From Ectopseudomonas chengduensis (lineage in GTDB: Bacteria > Pseudomonadota > Gammaproteobacteria > Pseudomonadales > Pseudomonadaceae), in contig NZ_FMZQ01000001.1 in the NCBI RefSeq assembly GCF_900102635.1, forward strand, positions 124,001 through 188,000: a stretch of DNA of 64,000 nt, read 5' to 3'. The notes below the pieces were generated by a model. The model was not told the origin of the DNA and made no database searches. It saw only the letters and a list, made by a program, of their open reading frames with translations. Shown here one piece after another: positions 27,520-36,299 of this stretch. The translations under genes were made by a program, and so were the position numbers. How positions within the stretch are numbered: the stretch's first letter is position 1; the number at the start of each line of letters is the position of its first letter.

Positions 27520-29627
27520 CAGAAGCTGTAATCCGCGGTGACGAAGAACGAACGCGGCGCTCCCAGGTACCACTGCTCGCCGTCGCTGCTGGCGGTGGTG
27601 GCGTACTGGCGGTCGAACAGGTTGTTCAGCTCCAGGCCCAGGCGCACGTCCGGCAACGCCTGCCAGGCGATGTTGGCGTCGACCACGGTGTAGCCAGGCG
27701 CCTTGGCGGTGTTGGCCGTATCGGCATAACGCGCATCGACATAACGCGCGCCGATACCGGCATCCACGCCGCCACCAAGCGCCTTGTTCAGCCACAGGTT
27801 GGCGGTGCGCTTGGGCACGTCGGTCGGGCGATTGCCGCTGCGGTCGCCACCACCTTCGATGAAGTCGTCGTACTCGGCACGCACCAGGGCGGCGTTGGCC
27901 GACACTTGCCAGCCCTGGCCCAGCGCCAGTTCCAGCGAGACCTCCAGGCCATCGGAGGATTGCTGGCCGATCTGCTCGGTGGGCGAGGTCGGGGTTGTGC
28001 GGCTGAGCAGCTTCTTCTTGACGATATGGTAGGCGGCCAGCGTCCACTCGCCCTGCCCGCCCCAGAACATCTGCTTGAGGCCGATCTCGCTCTGCCTGGC
28101 TTCGCTCAGATCGAACTGCTGCTGAGTCGGGTTCAGAGTCAGCAGATTGTTCACCCCCTCGGTGCTGGTGGCGTACTGACCGTACAGCGACAGTTCGGGG
28201 GTCAGGGCGAAGACCAGGCCGGCACGCCAGTTGTCGCCACTGAGGCTGCGGTCGACGCTGCTGCCATCGATCAGGTTGTCGCGCTGGATATGCACCTGAT
28301 CACGGCGCACCCCGGTGACCAGCGACAGGCGCTCGGTCAGCTGGGTACGGTTCTCGGCGAACAGCGAGAACTGCCGCGCCAGGTTGCGCTCACGCGGGCC
28401 GTAGCCGAGCGGGTCGGTGCTCTGGTACTGACCGCCGCCGGAGCCGGCCAGCGGCACGCTGTCGCTGAAGCTGCTGGCGAAATCGTGCTGGCGGGCGAAG
28501 TGGATGCGGTTGTAATCCACACCGACCACCGTGCGGCTATCGAGGCCGAACAGGGCGTGATAGAGGGTGAAGGTCTGGCGGTCGCCGACCTGCTCCTGGG
28601 TGTGCTTGATCCGGTAGAACTCGCTGCGCTCGACCGTATCACCCGGCTGCCAGCGATAGGCCTCGGCATTGCGCCAGTAGCGCTGGGTCTTGATGTAGTA
28701 GAGCTGGTTGCTGGCGCTGAGCGCGTCGTTGATGCGCCAGTCCGTCACCAGGCGGGTGATCTGGTCGTTATAGCGGATATCCGCGTCGGCGACGTTGTAA
28801 TTGCGCTCGCGGATGCTCTCGCGGTACTTGCCGGCCACCAGCGGCGTGCCGAGATAACGTATCGGGCTCTGGTCGCCATGGTCGTGGGACAGGGTGAAGC
28901 TCAGGTCGTCATGGGCGTCCCAGCGCAGGGCGGCGCTGAGCGCCAGGCTGTCCGAATCACCGCGGTCGACCCAACCATTGCTGGCCTGCTGATTGATGTT
29001 GAAGCGGTAGCTCAGTTCGTCACTCAGCGAACCGCCGCTGTCCAGCGCAGCCTGACGGCGGTCGTCGCTGCCGTAGCCGAGGCGCAGCTGGTTGCGGATC
29101 TCGCCGGCGAAGGGCTTCTTCGGCACCACGTTGATCACCGCGCCGGTGGCGCCCTCACCATAGAGCACCGAAGCCGGGCCGCGCAGCACGTCGATGCGCG
29201 CTACAGACCAGGTGTCCACCGGGAAGGTCACGGTGCCGGCGCCGACGTACTGGCGGGTGCCATCGTACAGCTGCATGGTCGCCGAATGGCCAGTGAAGCC
29301 GCGCGCCGACAGCGCGGTGCCGCCATTGCCGGGCGAGCCGATGCTGCTGATACCCGGCGTGCGGGTCACGGCTTCCTGCACCGTGAGGTTGTTGCGCCCA
29401 CGTACCTCGGCGCCGCTCAGGCTGCTGGTGCTGGCCGGTGTTTGCAGGGCCGAAAGCTCCAGGCGGGAGCCGGACGTGGTGGGTGTATGCAGATCGCTCT
29501 CGCCTTCCTCGGCAGCGTGTGCCTGGACGGTGACGGCAGGGAGATCGACATGAGATTCGCTGGCCATGGCCACACCGCCGACCAGCAGCGCGAATGGCAG
29601 GGAGCAGAGGCGTAGAAGGTGCTGCAC
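27519..29627 (-). CDS. TonB-dependent outer-membrane receptor of a B12/zinc-controlled uptake operon
   Basis: 702 residues starting GTG at 29627: signal peptide VQHLLRLCSLPFALLVGGVAMA, TonB box region (DLPAVTVQA), plug (TPASTSSLSGAEVRGR, GTALSARGFTGHSATMQLYDG, IDVLRGPASVLYGEGATGAVIN) and barrel ending FFVTADYSF. It heads the operon receptor-ATPase-binding protein-permease. In P. aeruginosa a homologous arrangement (PA2911-PA2914, beside the cob genes) is known to rise in zinc limitation. The leader here holds a cobalamin riboswitch and a Zur-type palindrome, so the ligand could be cobalamin, a cobinamide-like corrinoid or a metallophore; sequence alone does not settle it. Confidence 0.9.
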   Translation of the reverse strand: MQHLLRLCSLPFALLVGGVAMASESHVDLPAVTVQAHAAEEGESDLHTPTTSGSRLELSALQTPASTSSLSGAEVRGRNNLTVQEAVTRTPGISSIGSPGNGGTALSARGFTGHSATMQLYDGTRQYVGAGTVTFPVDTWSVARIDVLRGPASVLYGEGATGAVINVVPKKPFAGEIRNQLRLGYGSDDRRQAALDSGGSLSDELSYRFNINQQASNGWVDRGDSDSLALSAALRWDAHDDLSFTLSHDHGDQSPIRYLGTPLVAGKYRESIRERNYNVADADIRYNDQITRLVTDWRINDALSASNQLYYIKTQRYWRNAEAYRWQPGDTVERSEFYRIKHTQEQVGDRQTFTLYHALFGLDSRTVVGVDYNRIHFARQHDFASSFSDSVPLAGSGGGQYQSTDPLGYGPRERNLARQFSLFAENRTQLTERLSLVTGVRRDQVHIQRDNLIDGSSVDRSLSGDNWRAGLVFALTPELSLYGQYATSTEGVNNLLTLNPTQQQFDLSEARQSEIGLKQMFWGGQGEWTLAAYHIVKKKLLSRTTPTSPTEQIGQQSSDGLEVSLELALGQGWQVSANAALVRAEYDDFIEGGGDRSGNRPTDVPKRTANLWLNKALGGGVDAGIGARYVDARYADTANTAKAPGYTVVDANIAWQALPDVRLGLELNNLFDRQYATTASSDGEQWYLGAPRSFFVTADYSF

Positions 29628-29741
29628 GTGAGTGATTCCGGATCTTCCAGGAGAGTCGTCAGGACGCTCCAGGCTCCGGGTGTACGCGTTGAAGGCGGTC
29701 AGCCTTGACGCTTCGCAGTTGGTGCCTGAGGCGATAATGTT

Positions 29742-29760
29742 ATTGTTATAACATAACATT
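29742..29760. promoter_or_regulatory. Zur-type operator in the receptor leader
   Basis: Identical over 19 bases to the dksA2/folE2 operator. It is the right part of a larger near-palindrome (29731-29763) with perfect 11-base outer arms GATAATGTTAT and ATAACATTATC, so two overlapping Zur sites are possible. It lies 115 bases upstream of the receptor start and downstream of the riboswitch. Confidence 0.78.
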
Positions 29761-29974
29761 ATCGTTTTTCGCAGGTAGCCTGAAACGGGCTCACGCCCTT
29801 CGTTCAGGCATGCAGAAGAGAGGTTCTTGTAGCGGAAATGGCGCGCCATATTGCTTCCATCGCAAAGAGAAAAGGCACGGCAATCCGATGGAAATGCGCA
29901 ACAGCAGACAGGGGCACGGCGGCGCCCTACTGGAGTCAACGCCCGCCCACCGCGGGTTGCCAGACACAAACGAC

Positions 29975-30142
29975 TCCAGGCCGGTCTCCGGGCTTGCGAG
30001 GGTCATGAACGCATCGCCTTCCCATGCGCGGGGCGCACAGTGGCGTATCGATGCGATCGCTCGCTTACCGTTGCGGGGGCAGCGTCGGACTTCAACCGAC
30101 TTCCCGTTTCACCTCACGCGCGGCGGCGTGAGACACCTGAAG
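29975..30142 (-). promoter_or_regulatory. Cobalamin riboswitch of the receptor/ABC operon
   Basis: Read on the minus strand: 5' TCAGGTGTCTCACG, a stem, AAACGGGAAGTCGGTTGAAG, then the core GCTGCCCCCGCAACGGTAA, CGCCACTGT, GGGAAGGC, and the 3' AAGCCCGGAGACCGGCCTGG. These match the B12-box and P1 closing elements of the AdoCbl class. High cobalamin should lower expression of the receptor operon. The remainder of the 630-base gap 29628-30257 contains only this leader. Confidence 0.93.
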
Positions 30143-30150
30143 CGGGGCGG

Positions 30151-30179
30151 ATATGACCACCCACACCCGCTCAAGTCAA
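30151..30179 (-). promoter_or_regulatory. Sigma-70 promoter of the riboswitch leader
   Basis: On the minus strand TTGACT (-35) and TCATAT (-10) are 17 bases apart; the predicted start falls at about 30144, right at the aptamer 5' end. Confidence 0.6.
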
Positions 30180-30257
30180 GGCGCGGGGGGAATTGTGGGA
30201 GGCGCTTTAGCGGCGATTGCTTGTAGCTTGAATTGGCCGCAGGCGTAATCCGAGTTG

Positions 30258-30956
30258 CTAATTGTTGCCCTGCTCATCGATACGCAACTCCGGCAATGCC
30301 CTGCCCGCCACCAGGCGCTCATCAACCAGGCGAATCACCGCCGCCTCGTCCTTGATGCCGTACCACTCGCCCTGTGGATAAAGGCTCGCGGTCGGCCCCA
30401 GGTCGCAGGGGAACTGGCACTGACTGCGGGTGATATGCACACCGCCTTCGCACTCCAGCTTGCCGGCGGCCTTGAGCCGCTGACGCAGGGTTTTCCAAAG
30501 GCCCAGCGCGCCCTTGCGCGTGCAGCGCGGGCCGTTGCACAGCAGCAGGCGCTGCGCATGTGGAGGGATCTGCGACCAGGCGTGATGCGCAGGAACGGGC
30601 GGCACGTCACTGCAGGGCAGATGCTCTTCGCGATGCGCCAGCAGTGCGCTCAGGCCATCGAGCCAGGTGTCCTCCAGCGCCGTGCAGACCACGAACACCT
30701 CGGCTCCGGCGCCGCGTTCGGCGATGCGCTCGCGCAGCCAATCACGGTGCGCAGCATCGGCGCGCGGCTCCAGATCGACCACTAGCAGTGGTCGCGGCGC
30801 CGCAGCGATGGCCTGCCAGAAGCCATCCTGCTCGCTGTCGTGCAGATGCGCCTCACCCAGCAACGCTTCGACGCGCTGCTGCAGACGCTCGGACGATGCC
30901 CCACGACCCAGGCCGGGGCCGATAAACAGAACGCGGACGTAGGGGGGTTGGCTCAT
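30258..30956 (-). CDS. Thioredoxin-fold [2Fe-2S] ferredoxin-like protein of the cob cluster
   Basis: 232 residues from ATG 30956. The C-terminal half has LLLCNGPRCTRKGA and ITRSQCQFPCDLGP: Cys140, Cys145, Cys180 and Cys184 in the spacing of thioredoxin-like [2Fe-2S] ferredoxins, followed by YPQGEWYGIKDE. The N-terminal half starts VRVLFIGPGLGRGASSERLQ, somewhat like chelatase-type proteins but without recognised active-site residues. It is last behind cobL-cobK, so a redox role in corrin synthesis (for instance feeding CobG or cobalt reduction) is a reasonable guess, not established. Confidence 0.75.
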   Translation of the reverse strand: MSQPPYVRVLFIGPGLGRGASSERLQQRVEALLGEAHLHDSEQDGFWQAIAAAPRPLLVVDLEPRADAAHRDWLRERIAERGAGAEVFVVCTALEDTWLDGLSALLAHREEHLPCSDVPPVPAHHAWSQIPPHAQRLLLCNGPRCTRKGALGLWKTLRQRLKAAGKLECEGGVHITRSQCQFPCDLGPTASLYPQGEWYGIKDEAAVIRLVDERLVAGRALPELRIDEQGNN

Positions 30957-31068
30957 GACGGTCTCCAGAACGGGCCGGCAGTCTAGCAGCGCGTCGTGGT
31001 CCGGAGGCAATCCGGCGGGTGATAGAAGGCCCGGTGCGCGCGGCGTACCCTACAGAATCAGCGCAGGC

Positions 31069-31121
31069 GTAGGGCGGGTGCAACCCGCCAGGCCGGCGTT
31101 GGCGGGTTTCACCCGCCCTAC
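31069..31121. repeat. Palindromic repeat overlapping the cobK stop
   Basis: GTAGGGCGGGTGCAACCCGCC and GGCGGGTTTCACCCGCCCTAC; the TAG stop of cobK lies in the right arm. Same family as 36170-36222. It sits in the 161-base gap to the ferredoxin-like gene. Confidence 0.8.
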
Positions 31122-31837
31122 AGGGACAGCGCCTCGTAGAGAGCGTCCAACTCCGCGAACTCACACGTTACCGCCGGCAACTGCGGGCGACGCAACAGCA
31201 AAACCGGCAATCCAAGCTCACGGGCGACCTGCAACTTCGGCTCGGTGGAGGCGCTGCCACTGTTCTTGCTCACCAGCACGTCGCAGCGCAGGCGCGCGAA
31301 CAGTGCGCGTTCCTCCTCCAGGGAGAACGGCCCGCGTGCGCCGATCACCTCTGCGCGCGGCGGCGCCGGCTCGGCCTGCAGGCAGCGCACCGTCCAGTGC
31401 TGGTGCGCGGGAATCTCGTGCAAATGCGCCAGCGGCTCGCGCCCGGAGGTGAAAAACGGCCGTTCGAAAGGCGCCAGCGCACGGGTCAGTTCATCCCAGC
31501 CTTCCACCTCGCGCCAGTCGTCACCCGGGCCCGGTTGCCAGCCAGGGCGCCGCAATGCCCAGCATGGCACGCCCGCCAGTTCTGCAGCGCGGGCCGCGTT
31601 ATGGCTGATCTGCGCCGCATAGGGGTGGGTCAGATCCAGCAGCAGCTCGATGCCTTCGCGGTCGATAAAGGCCGCCAGGCCTTCGGCACCGCCAAAGCCG
31701 CCGACGCGCACGCGGCAGGCCAGGTCATCCGGCACGCGACCAAGGCCGGCCAGGCTGTAGATGGTTTCCGACCCCAGTCGACGCGCCAGACGCAGCGCCT
31801 CGGTGGTGCCACCGAGCAACAGGATGCGTGCGCTCAA
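31118..31837 (-). CDS. cobK: Precorrin-6A reductase CobK
   Basis: 239 residues: [17 protein letters not shown] at the N terminus, [17 protein letters not shown] and [22 protein letters not shown], all conserved in CobK/CbiJ. It reduces precorrin-6A to precorrin-6B with NADPH. The start is TTG at 31837 inside a TTGA overlap with the cobL stop, so translation is coupled to cobL. Confidence 0.93.
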   Translation of the reverse strand: MSARILLLGGTTEALRLARRLGSETIYSLAGLGRVPDDLACRVRVGGFGGAEGLAAFIDREGIELLLDLTHPYAAQISHNAARAAELAGVPCWALRRPGWQPGPGDDWREVEGWDELTRALAPFERPFFTSGREPLAHLHEIPAHQHWTVRCLQAEPAPPRAEVIGARGPFSLEEERALFARLRCDVLVSKNSGSASTEPKLQVARELGLPVLLLRRPQLPAVTCEFAELDALYEALSL

Positions 31838-33036
31838 GGTTTGCGCACCGCCAGCAGGGTGATCGGCAGCGCCGCACGCCAGGTGTCGAAGCCGCCCAGC
31901 GGCTGTGCCTGGGCCACGGTAAGACGCAGCAGCTCGCCGCCATTCTGTTCGCGGAAGGCGACCAGCGCCGCCTCGCTTTGAATGGTCACGGCATTGGCCA
32001 GCAGGCGTCCGCCGGACTTGAGCGCGGCCCAGCAGTCATCCAGTACACCGGGTACGGTGACGCCACCGCCGATAAAGATCGCATCCGGTGCCGGCAGCCC
32101 GTCCAGCGCCTCGGGCGCATGCCCGGCGACCAGCTGCAGACCAGGTACGCCGAGGGCATCGCGGTTGTGGCGGATATGATCCTGACGGCCCTCGTTGGCC
32201 TCGATGGCGATAGCGCGGCAGGCCGGGTGCGCGCGCATCCACTCGATGCCGATGGAGCCACAACCGGCGCCGACATCCCACAGCAGCTCGCCGGGCAGCG
32301 GCGCCAGCCGCGCCAGGGTGACCGCGCGCACGTCACGCTTGGTCAGTTGGCCGTCGTGACGGTAGGCCTCGTCAGGCAGACCACAGGTCGGTGGCAACAG
32401 TTGTGCCCCGGCGTCGGCCAGGCACTCCACGGCCAGCTGGTTGAGGTCAGCGCCGCGCGGCAGGTCCCAGCTCGCGGCCAGGCCCTCGATGCGGCGCTCG
32501 TCGGGGCCGCCAAGGTGCTCCAGCAGAGTCAGACGACTGGCGCCGAAACCGCGTGCGCACAGGGCTGCGGCGACCTGCGCGGGGGTGTCACCATCAGCGC
32601 TCAACACCAGCAGGCGCGTACCGGGATAGAGACGGGCATTGAGCGTGGCCAGCGGCCGGCCGACCAGCGACAGCACCTCCACCTCCTGCAGCGGCCAGCC
32701 CAGACGCGCCGCCGCCAGCGACACCGAAGACGGCGCAGGCAACACCTGCAACTCGTCGGCCGGCAGCTGGCGCGCCATGCTGGCACCAACGCCATAGAAC
32801 ATCGGATCACCGCTGGCCAGCACGCACACCGCCTCGCCGCGTCGGGCCAGCAACGGCTGTAGATCGAAGGGGCTGGGCCAGGTTTCCCGCTCGCCGCTGA
32901 TGCACGGCGGCAGCAGCGCCAGCTGGCGCGGCGCGCCGACGATACGGGTGGCCGCCAGCAAGGCGCGACGCGCGGCCTTGCCCAGGCCGGGGTAGCCGTC
33001 TTCGCCGATGCCGACCAGGGTCAACCAGGGTTTCAT
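31834..33036 (-). CDS. cobL: Precorrin-6B C5,15-methyltransferase (decarboxylating) CobL
   Basis: 400 residues, bifunctional. The N-terminal half is a CbiE-type tetrapyrrole methylase ([46 protein letters not shown]); the C-terminal half is the CbiT class I methyltransferase with decarboxylase activity ([32 protein letters not shown]). Together they methylate C5 and C15 and remove the C12 acetate carboxyl, giving precorrin-8. First gene of the minus-strand branch, divergent from the cobG riboswitch. Confidence 0.95.
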   Translation of the reverse strand: MKPWLTLVGIGEDGYPGLGKAARRALLAATRIVGAPRQLALLPPCISGERETWPSPFDLQPLLARRGEAVCVLASGDPMFYGVGASMARQLPADELQVLPAPSSVSLAAARLGWPLQEVEVLSLVGRPLATLNARLYPGTRLLVLSADGDTPAQVAAALCARGFGASRLTLLEHLGGPDERRIEGLAASWDLPRGADLNQLAVECLADAGAQLLPPTCGLPDEAYRHDGQLTKRDVRAVTLARLAPLPGELLWDVGAGCGSIGIEWMRAHPACRAIAIEANEGRQDHIRHNRDALGVPGLQLVAGHAPEALDGLPAPDAIFIGGGVTVPGVLDDCWAALKSGGRLLANAVTIQSEAALVAFREQNGGELLRLTVAQAQPLGGFDTWRAALPITLLAVRKP

Positions 33037-33092
33037 CCAATGTCCTCACACAGGCCCGACGGAGCGCCTGTCCGCGCTCCGGGCAAAGCGGG

Positions 33093-33104
33093 CATAATAG
33101 CGCC
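33093..33104 (+). promoter_or_regulatory. -10 element for the cobG riboswitch transcript
   Basis: CATAAT at 33093-33098 places the start at about 33105, exactly the first base of the P1 stem. No strong -35 is evident, so this is tentative. Confidence 0.4.
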
Positions 33105-33388
33105 TTCGTCGGTGCCCTTGAGTCGATACGACTCAGTAAAGGGCCTAAGGAAACTCTGAAATAGTCGTCATTCCCGCGCAGGCGGGAATCCAGAATCTCA
33201 GTACTACCTGGGCTCCCGCCTGCGCGGGAGTGACGGTAGATGGCCATTTCAGAGCTTCCCCAAGAGGGAACACGGTTCACCGTGGCTGCCCCCGCAACTG
33301 TAAACAGCGAGTCCAACGCAATCGGCCACTGGGTAACCGGGAAGGCGCGGCGGACGAAGACCTGTCAGCCAGGAGACCTGCCGACGAA
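33105..33388 (+). promoter_or_regulatory. Cobalamin riboswitch of cobG-H-I-J, interrupted by an inserted element
   Basis: P1 is TTCGTCGG (33105-33112) pairing perfectly with CCGACGAA (33381-33388). Core elements GAGGGAACACGG, GGCTGCCCCCGCAACTGTAA, GGCCACTGG, CGGGAAGGCG and GTCAGCCAGGAGACCTGCC are all present. Between CCTAA (33144-33148) and the conserved AAGAGGGAA lies a 111-bp inverted-repeat element, so the aptamer is about 280 bases instead of about 170. The inserted piece closes on itself, so the aptamer may still fold. Confidence 0.92.
33149..33259. mobile_element. MITE-like inverted-repeat element inside the riboswitch
   Basis: Terminal repeats GGAAACTCTGAAAT (33149-33162) and ATTTCAGAGCTTCC (33246-33259) match at 13 of 14 positions. 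Inner palindromes ATTCCCGCGCAGGCGGGAAT (33170-33189) and TCCCGCCTGCGCGGGA (33214-33229) are mutually complementary. It codes for nothing. The ATTCCCGCGCAGGCGGGAAT word resembles dispersed non-autonomous repeats of many proteobacteria. Confidence 0.8.
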
Positions 33389-33426
33389 CGCTGGTCGCGA
33401 GTGCCAACATCGGGCGGGGTGTACCG

Positions 33427-34806
33427 ATGCCATGGAGTCCCCAATGGGATTTCGCTGGTTCGGTCGCCGCGTCGTTAGCCACAGGTGACCGCTTGCCTAC
33501 ATCCGTCCGTCCTTCCGCCTGCCCCGGCCTGCTGCGCATCGTGCCTGCGCTGGATGGCGGCATCTGCCGGGTCAAACTGCCCGGCGGCATGCTGCGCAGT
33601 GCCCAGGCGCAAGCGATTGCCGAAGCAGCGCGGCAGCATGCCAGCGGTGTGCTGGAGCTGACCAACCGCAGCAATCTGCAGATTCGTGGCGTATTGCCCG
33701 GCCAGGAAAGCACACTGATCGACGCCCTGCTCGGCGCCGAGCTCGGTCCCCGAGTGGCCGCTGCCGACGATGTGCGCAACCTGATGCTCAGCCCCGCCGC
33801 CGGTCTCGACCCGCAGGCACGGATGGACGTGCGTCCGCTGGCCAGCCAGTTGCTCGACCTGCTGCAGGACACCCCGGTGCTGCATGCCCTGTCGCCCAAG
33901 TTCGCCCTGCAACTGGACGGTGGCGAAGCCCTGGCCATGCGCGAACACCCCCACGACCTGTGGCTGACCGCCGAGGACGACCAGTACCTGCTGCTGGGCC
34001 TGGCCGGCTGCCCCTTCGACGCGCCGCTGGCGCGAGTCGAGGCGACACATACGGTCACGCTGGTGCGCGAACTCCTGCTGCTGTTCCTTGAACTGGCGAT
34101 ACCCGAACAATCGCGCATGCGCCAGTTGCTGGCACAGATCCCGGCCAGCGAGCTGTTGCAACGCCTGCAGACGCGTCTGGATTTTCCCCTGCACCCGGCA
34201 CCGGCCAATTGGCAGACTGCCGCGACGATCAACCGCTCGCCGGCTGGGATTTATCCACAAGCGCAGAGCGGCCTGTGCATGGTCGCAGCCGGCGCCCAGT
34301 TGGGCCGACTGCATGCCGAACAGCTGCTGACGCTCGCAGACCTCAGCGAGCGATTGGGAGACGGCGAGCTGCGCCTGACCCCCTGGCAAGGCGTGCTGCT
34401 GGGCAATGTGCCGGAATCCGCCAGCCGTGAACTGATGGCAGCACTGGGCGAACTCGGCCTGCTGACCCACATCGACGAGCCGCTGCTTGGCCTGGTCGCC
34501 TGCACCGGCTCGGCGGCCTGCGCGCGCGGCCTGGCCGACAGCAAGCACCACGCCCTGCACCTGGCGGAGCTGCTGCGCGAAAGCGGCGCCCGTCCGCAGG
34601 TGCATCTCAGCGCCTGCCCGCGCAGTTGCGCCAGCGCCCGCGTACAGCCCTATACCCTGCTGGCCAGCACGCCCGATCACTACCAGCTCTACCAACGCAC
34701 GCCCGAGGCGCCCGGTTTCGGTCGCCTGCTGGCGCCAGCCATGACCATCGACGAGGCCGGCGTCTGGTTCGCCCGCCAACACCCCGCAGGAACACCCGAT
34801 GCTTGA
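33427..34806 (+). CDS. cobG: Precorrin-3B synthase CobG
   Basis: 459 residues from ATG 33427; a TTG at 33493, preceded by AGGTGA, would give a start closer to relatives (about 437 residues, PTSVRPSACPGLLRIV). The protein has the nitrite/sulfite-reductase fold with two ferredoxin-like halves and [4Fe-4S] cysteines in LVACTGSAACARGLADS and LSACPRSCASA. It is the O2-dependent monooxygenase that makes precorrin-3B, the hallmark of the aerobic pathway. First gene behind the riboswitch; its stop overlaps cobH by eight bases. Confidence 0.93.
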   Translation: MPWSPQWDFAGSVAASLATGDRLPTSVRPSACPGLLRIVPALDGGICRVKLPGGMLRSAQAQAIAEAARQHASGVLELTNRSNLQIRGVLPGQESTLIDALLGAELGPRVAAADDVRNLMLSPAAGLDPQARMDVRPLASQLLDLLQDTPVLHALSPKFALQLDGGEALAMREHPHDLWLTAEDDQYLLLGLAGCPFDAPLARVEATHTVTLVRELLLLFLELAIPEQSRMRQLLAQIPASELLQRLQTRLDFPLHPAPANWQTAATINRSPAGIYPQAQSGLCMVAAGAQLGRLHAEQLLTLADLSERLGDGELRLTPWQGVLLGNVPESASRELMAALGELGLLTHIDEPLLGLVACTGSAACARGLADSKHHALHLAELLRESGARPQVHLSACPRSCASARVQPYTLLASTPDHYQLYQRTPEAPGFGRLLAPAMTIDEAGVWFARQHPAGTPDA

Positions 34807-35425
34807 TTACATCCGCGACGGCCAGGAAATCTACCGCCGCTCCTTCGCCACCATTCGCGCCGAAGCCAACCTCGACGGCATCCCCGCCGACCTGGAAAAA
34901 CTCGCCGTACGGGTGATCCATGCCTGCGGCATGGTCGACGTGGTGGAGGATCTGCGCTTCTCCCCCGGTGCCGGCGCCGCTGGCCGCGCCGCGCTGCTGG
35001 CCGGCGCGCCGATCCTCTGCGATGCGCGCATGGTCGCCGAGGGCATCACCCGCCCGCGCCTGCCGGCTAACAACCAAGTGATCTGTACCCTGCACGACGC
35101 CGGCGTACCGGAGCTGGCCCGCGAAGTCGGCAATACTCGCTCGGCGGTGGCTCTGGAACACTGGCGTGAACATCTCGAAGGCAGCGTGGTGGTGATCGGC
35201 AACGCCCCCACGGCGCTGTTCTACCTGCTGGAAATGCTCGACGCCGGCGCGCCGAAGCCGGCACTGATCATCGGCATGCCGGTGGGTTTCATCGGCGCGG
35301 CAGAATCCAAGGACGCCCTGGCCGCAGACAGTCGTGGCGTGCCCTACGTGATCGTCCGTGGCCGCCGTGGCGGCAGCGCCATGGCGGTAGCGGCGGTCAA
35401 CGCCCTCGCCTCGGAGGTGGAATGA
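34799..35425 (+). CDS. cobH: Precorrin-8X methylmutase CobH
   Basis: 208 residues. The active-site segment [19 protein letters not shown] holds the catalytic histidine, followed by [15 protein letters not shown] and [18 protein letters not shown] motifs ([18 protein letters not shown]). It shifts the C11 methyl to C12, turning precorrin-8 into hydrogenobyrinate. Overlaps cobG upstream and cobI downstream. Confidence 0.96.
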   Translation: MLDYIRDGQEIYRRSFATIRAEANLDGIPADLEKLAVRVIHACGMVDVVEDLRFSPGAGAAGRAALLAGAPILCDARMVAEGITRPRLPANNQVICTLHDAGVPELAREVGNTRSAVALEHWREHLEGSVVVIGNAPTALFYLLEMLDAGAPKPALIIGMPVGFIGAAESKDALAADSRGVPYVIVRGRRGGSAMAVAAVNALASEVE

Positions 35426-36165
35426 TGGCTGGCCGTCTGCTCGGTCTCGGCGTCGGCCCCGGCGACCCCGAGCTGCTCACCCTCAAGGCGCTGCGCCTGC
35501 TCAAAGGCGCGCCGGTGGTGGCCTACTTCGTGGCCAAGGCCAAACACAACGCCGGCCACGGCGGTAACGCCTTCGGCATCATCGAAGAGCACCTGGACGT
35601 CGCCCAGCAGCGCCTGCCGCTGGTCTACCCAGTAACCACCGAGAAGCTTGCCCCGCCGCTGTCCTACGAGGATGTGATCGCCGACTTCTACGACACCTGC
35701 GCGCAGCAGATCGCCCAGTTGCTGGACGCCGGCCAGGACGTGGCGGTGATCTGCGAGGGCGATCCGTTCTTCTACGGCTCCTACATGTATCTGCACGACC
35801 GACTGGCTGACCGCTACGAGGTGGAAGTGGTGCCCGGCGTGTGCTCCATGCTCGGCTGCGCCTCGGTGCTCGGCACCCCGCTGGTGTACCGCAACCAGAG
35901 CTTGAGCGTGCTGTCCGGCGTACTGCCGGAAGACGAGCTGGAACAGCGCCTACGCGACGCCGAAGCGGCCGTGGTGATGAAACTCGGGCGCAACTTCGAA
36001 AAGGTGCGCCGCGTGCTGCGCAAGCTCGGCCTGGACGACCGCGCCCACTACGTAGAACGCGCGACCATGGCCAGCCAGAAGATCGTCGCACTGGACGAGG
36101 TGGAGCCGATGGATTCGCCGTATTTCTCGATGATTCTGGTGCCTGGGCAGAAATGGCGGGGGTAA
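35425..36165 (+). CDS. cobI: Precorrin-2 C20-methyltransferase CobI
   Basis: 246 residues. Tetrapyrrole methylase fold: [59 protein letters not shown] and [11 protein letters not shown]. It methylates C20 of precorrin-2 with SAM. Of two adjacent ATGs (35422, 35425) the second has GGAGG seven bases upstream and gives a one-base overlap with the cobH stop. Confidence 0.95.
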   Translation: MAGRLLGLGVGPGDPELLTLKALRLLKGAPVVAYFVAKAKHNAGHGGNAFGIIEEHLDVAQQRLPLVYPVTTEKLAPPLSYEDVIADFYDTCAQQIAQLLDAGQDVAVICEGDPFFYGSYMYLHDRLADRYEVEVVPGVCSMLGCASVLGTPLVYRNQSLSVLSGVLPEDELEQRLRDAEAAVVMKLGRNFEKVRRVLRKLGLDDRAHYVERATMASQKIVALDEVEPMDSPYFSMILVPGQKWRG

Positions 36166-36169
36166 TCCC

Positions 36170-36222
36170 GTAGGGCGGGTGCAACCCGCCTGCAGCGAGC
36201 TGGCGGGTTGCACCCGCCCTAC
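36170..36222. repeat. Palindromic repeat between cobI and cobJ (first of two)
   Basis: GTAGGGCGGGTGCAACCCGCC and GGCGGGTTGCACCCGCCCTAC, near-perfect 21-base arms. Same family as 31069-31121. Confidence 0.85.
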
Positions 36223-36235
36223 CCGTCTCAAGACC

Positions 36236-36287
36236 GTAGCCCGGATGCAATCCGGGAAACCCATTCCCCGGATTGCATCCGGGCTAC
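36236..36287. repeat. Palindromic repeat between cobI and cobJ (second of two)
   Basis: GTAGCCCGGATGCAATCCGGG and CCCGGATTGCATCCGGGCTAC, perfect arms. Same family as 54153-54209. It ends 13 bases before the cobJ start. Confidence 0.88.
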
Positions 36288-36299
36288 AGGATTTACCGC

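Noticed and set aside
29628..29969. Extension of the TonB receptor to a start near 29969
   Set aside because: It would place coding sequence through the Zur palindrome and up to the riboswitch; the signal peptide begins at the GTG at 29627.
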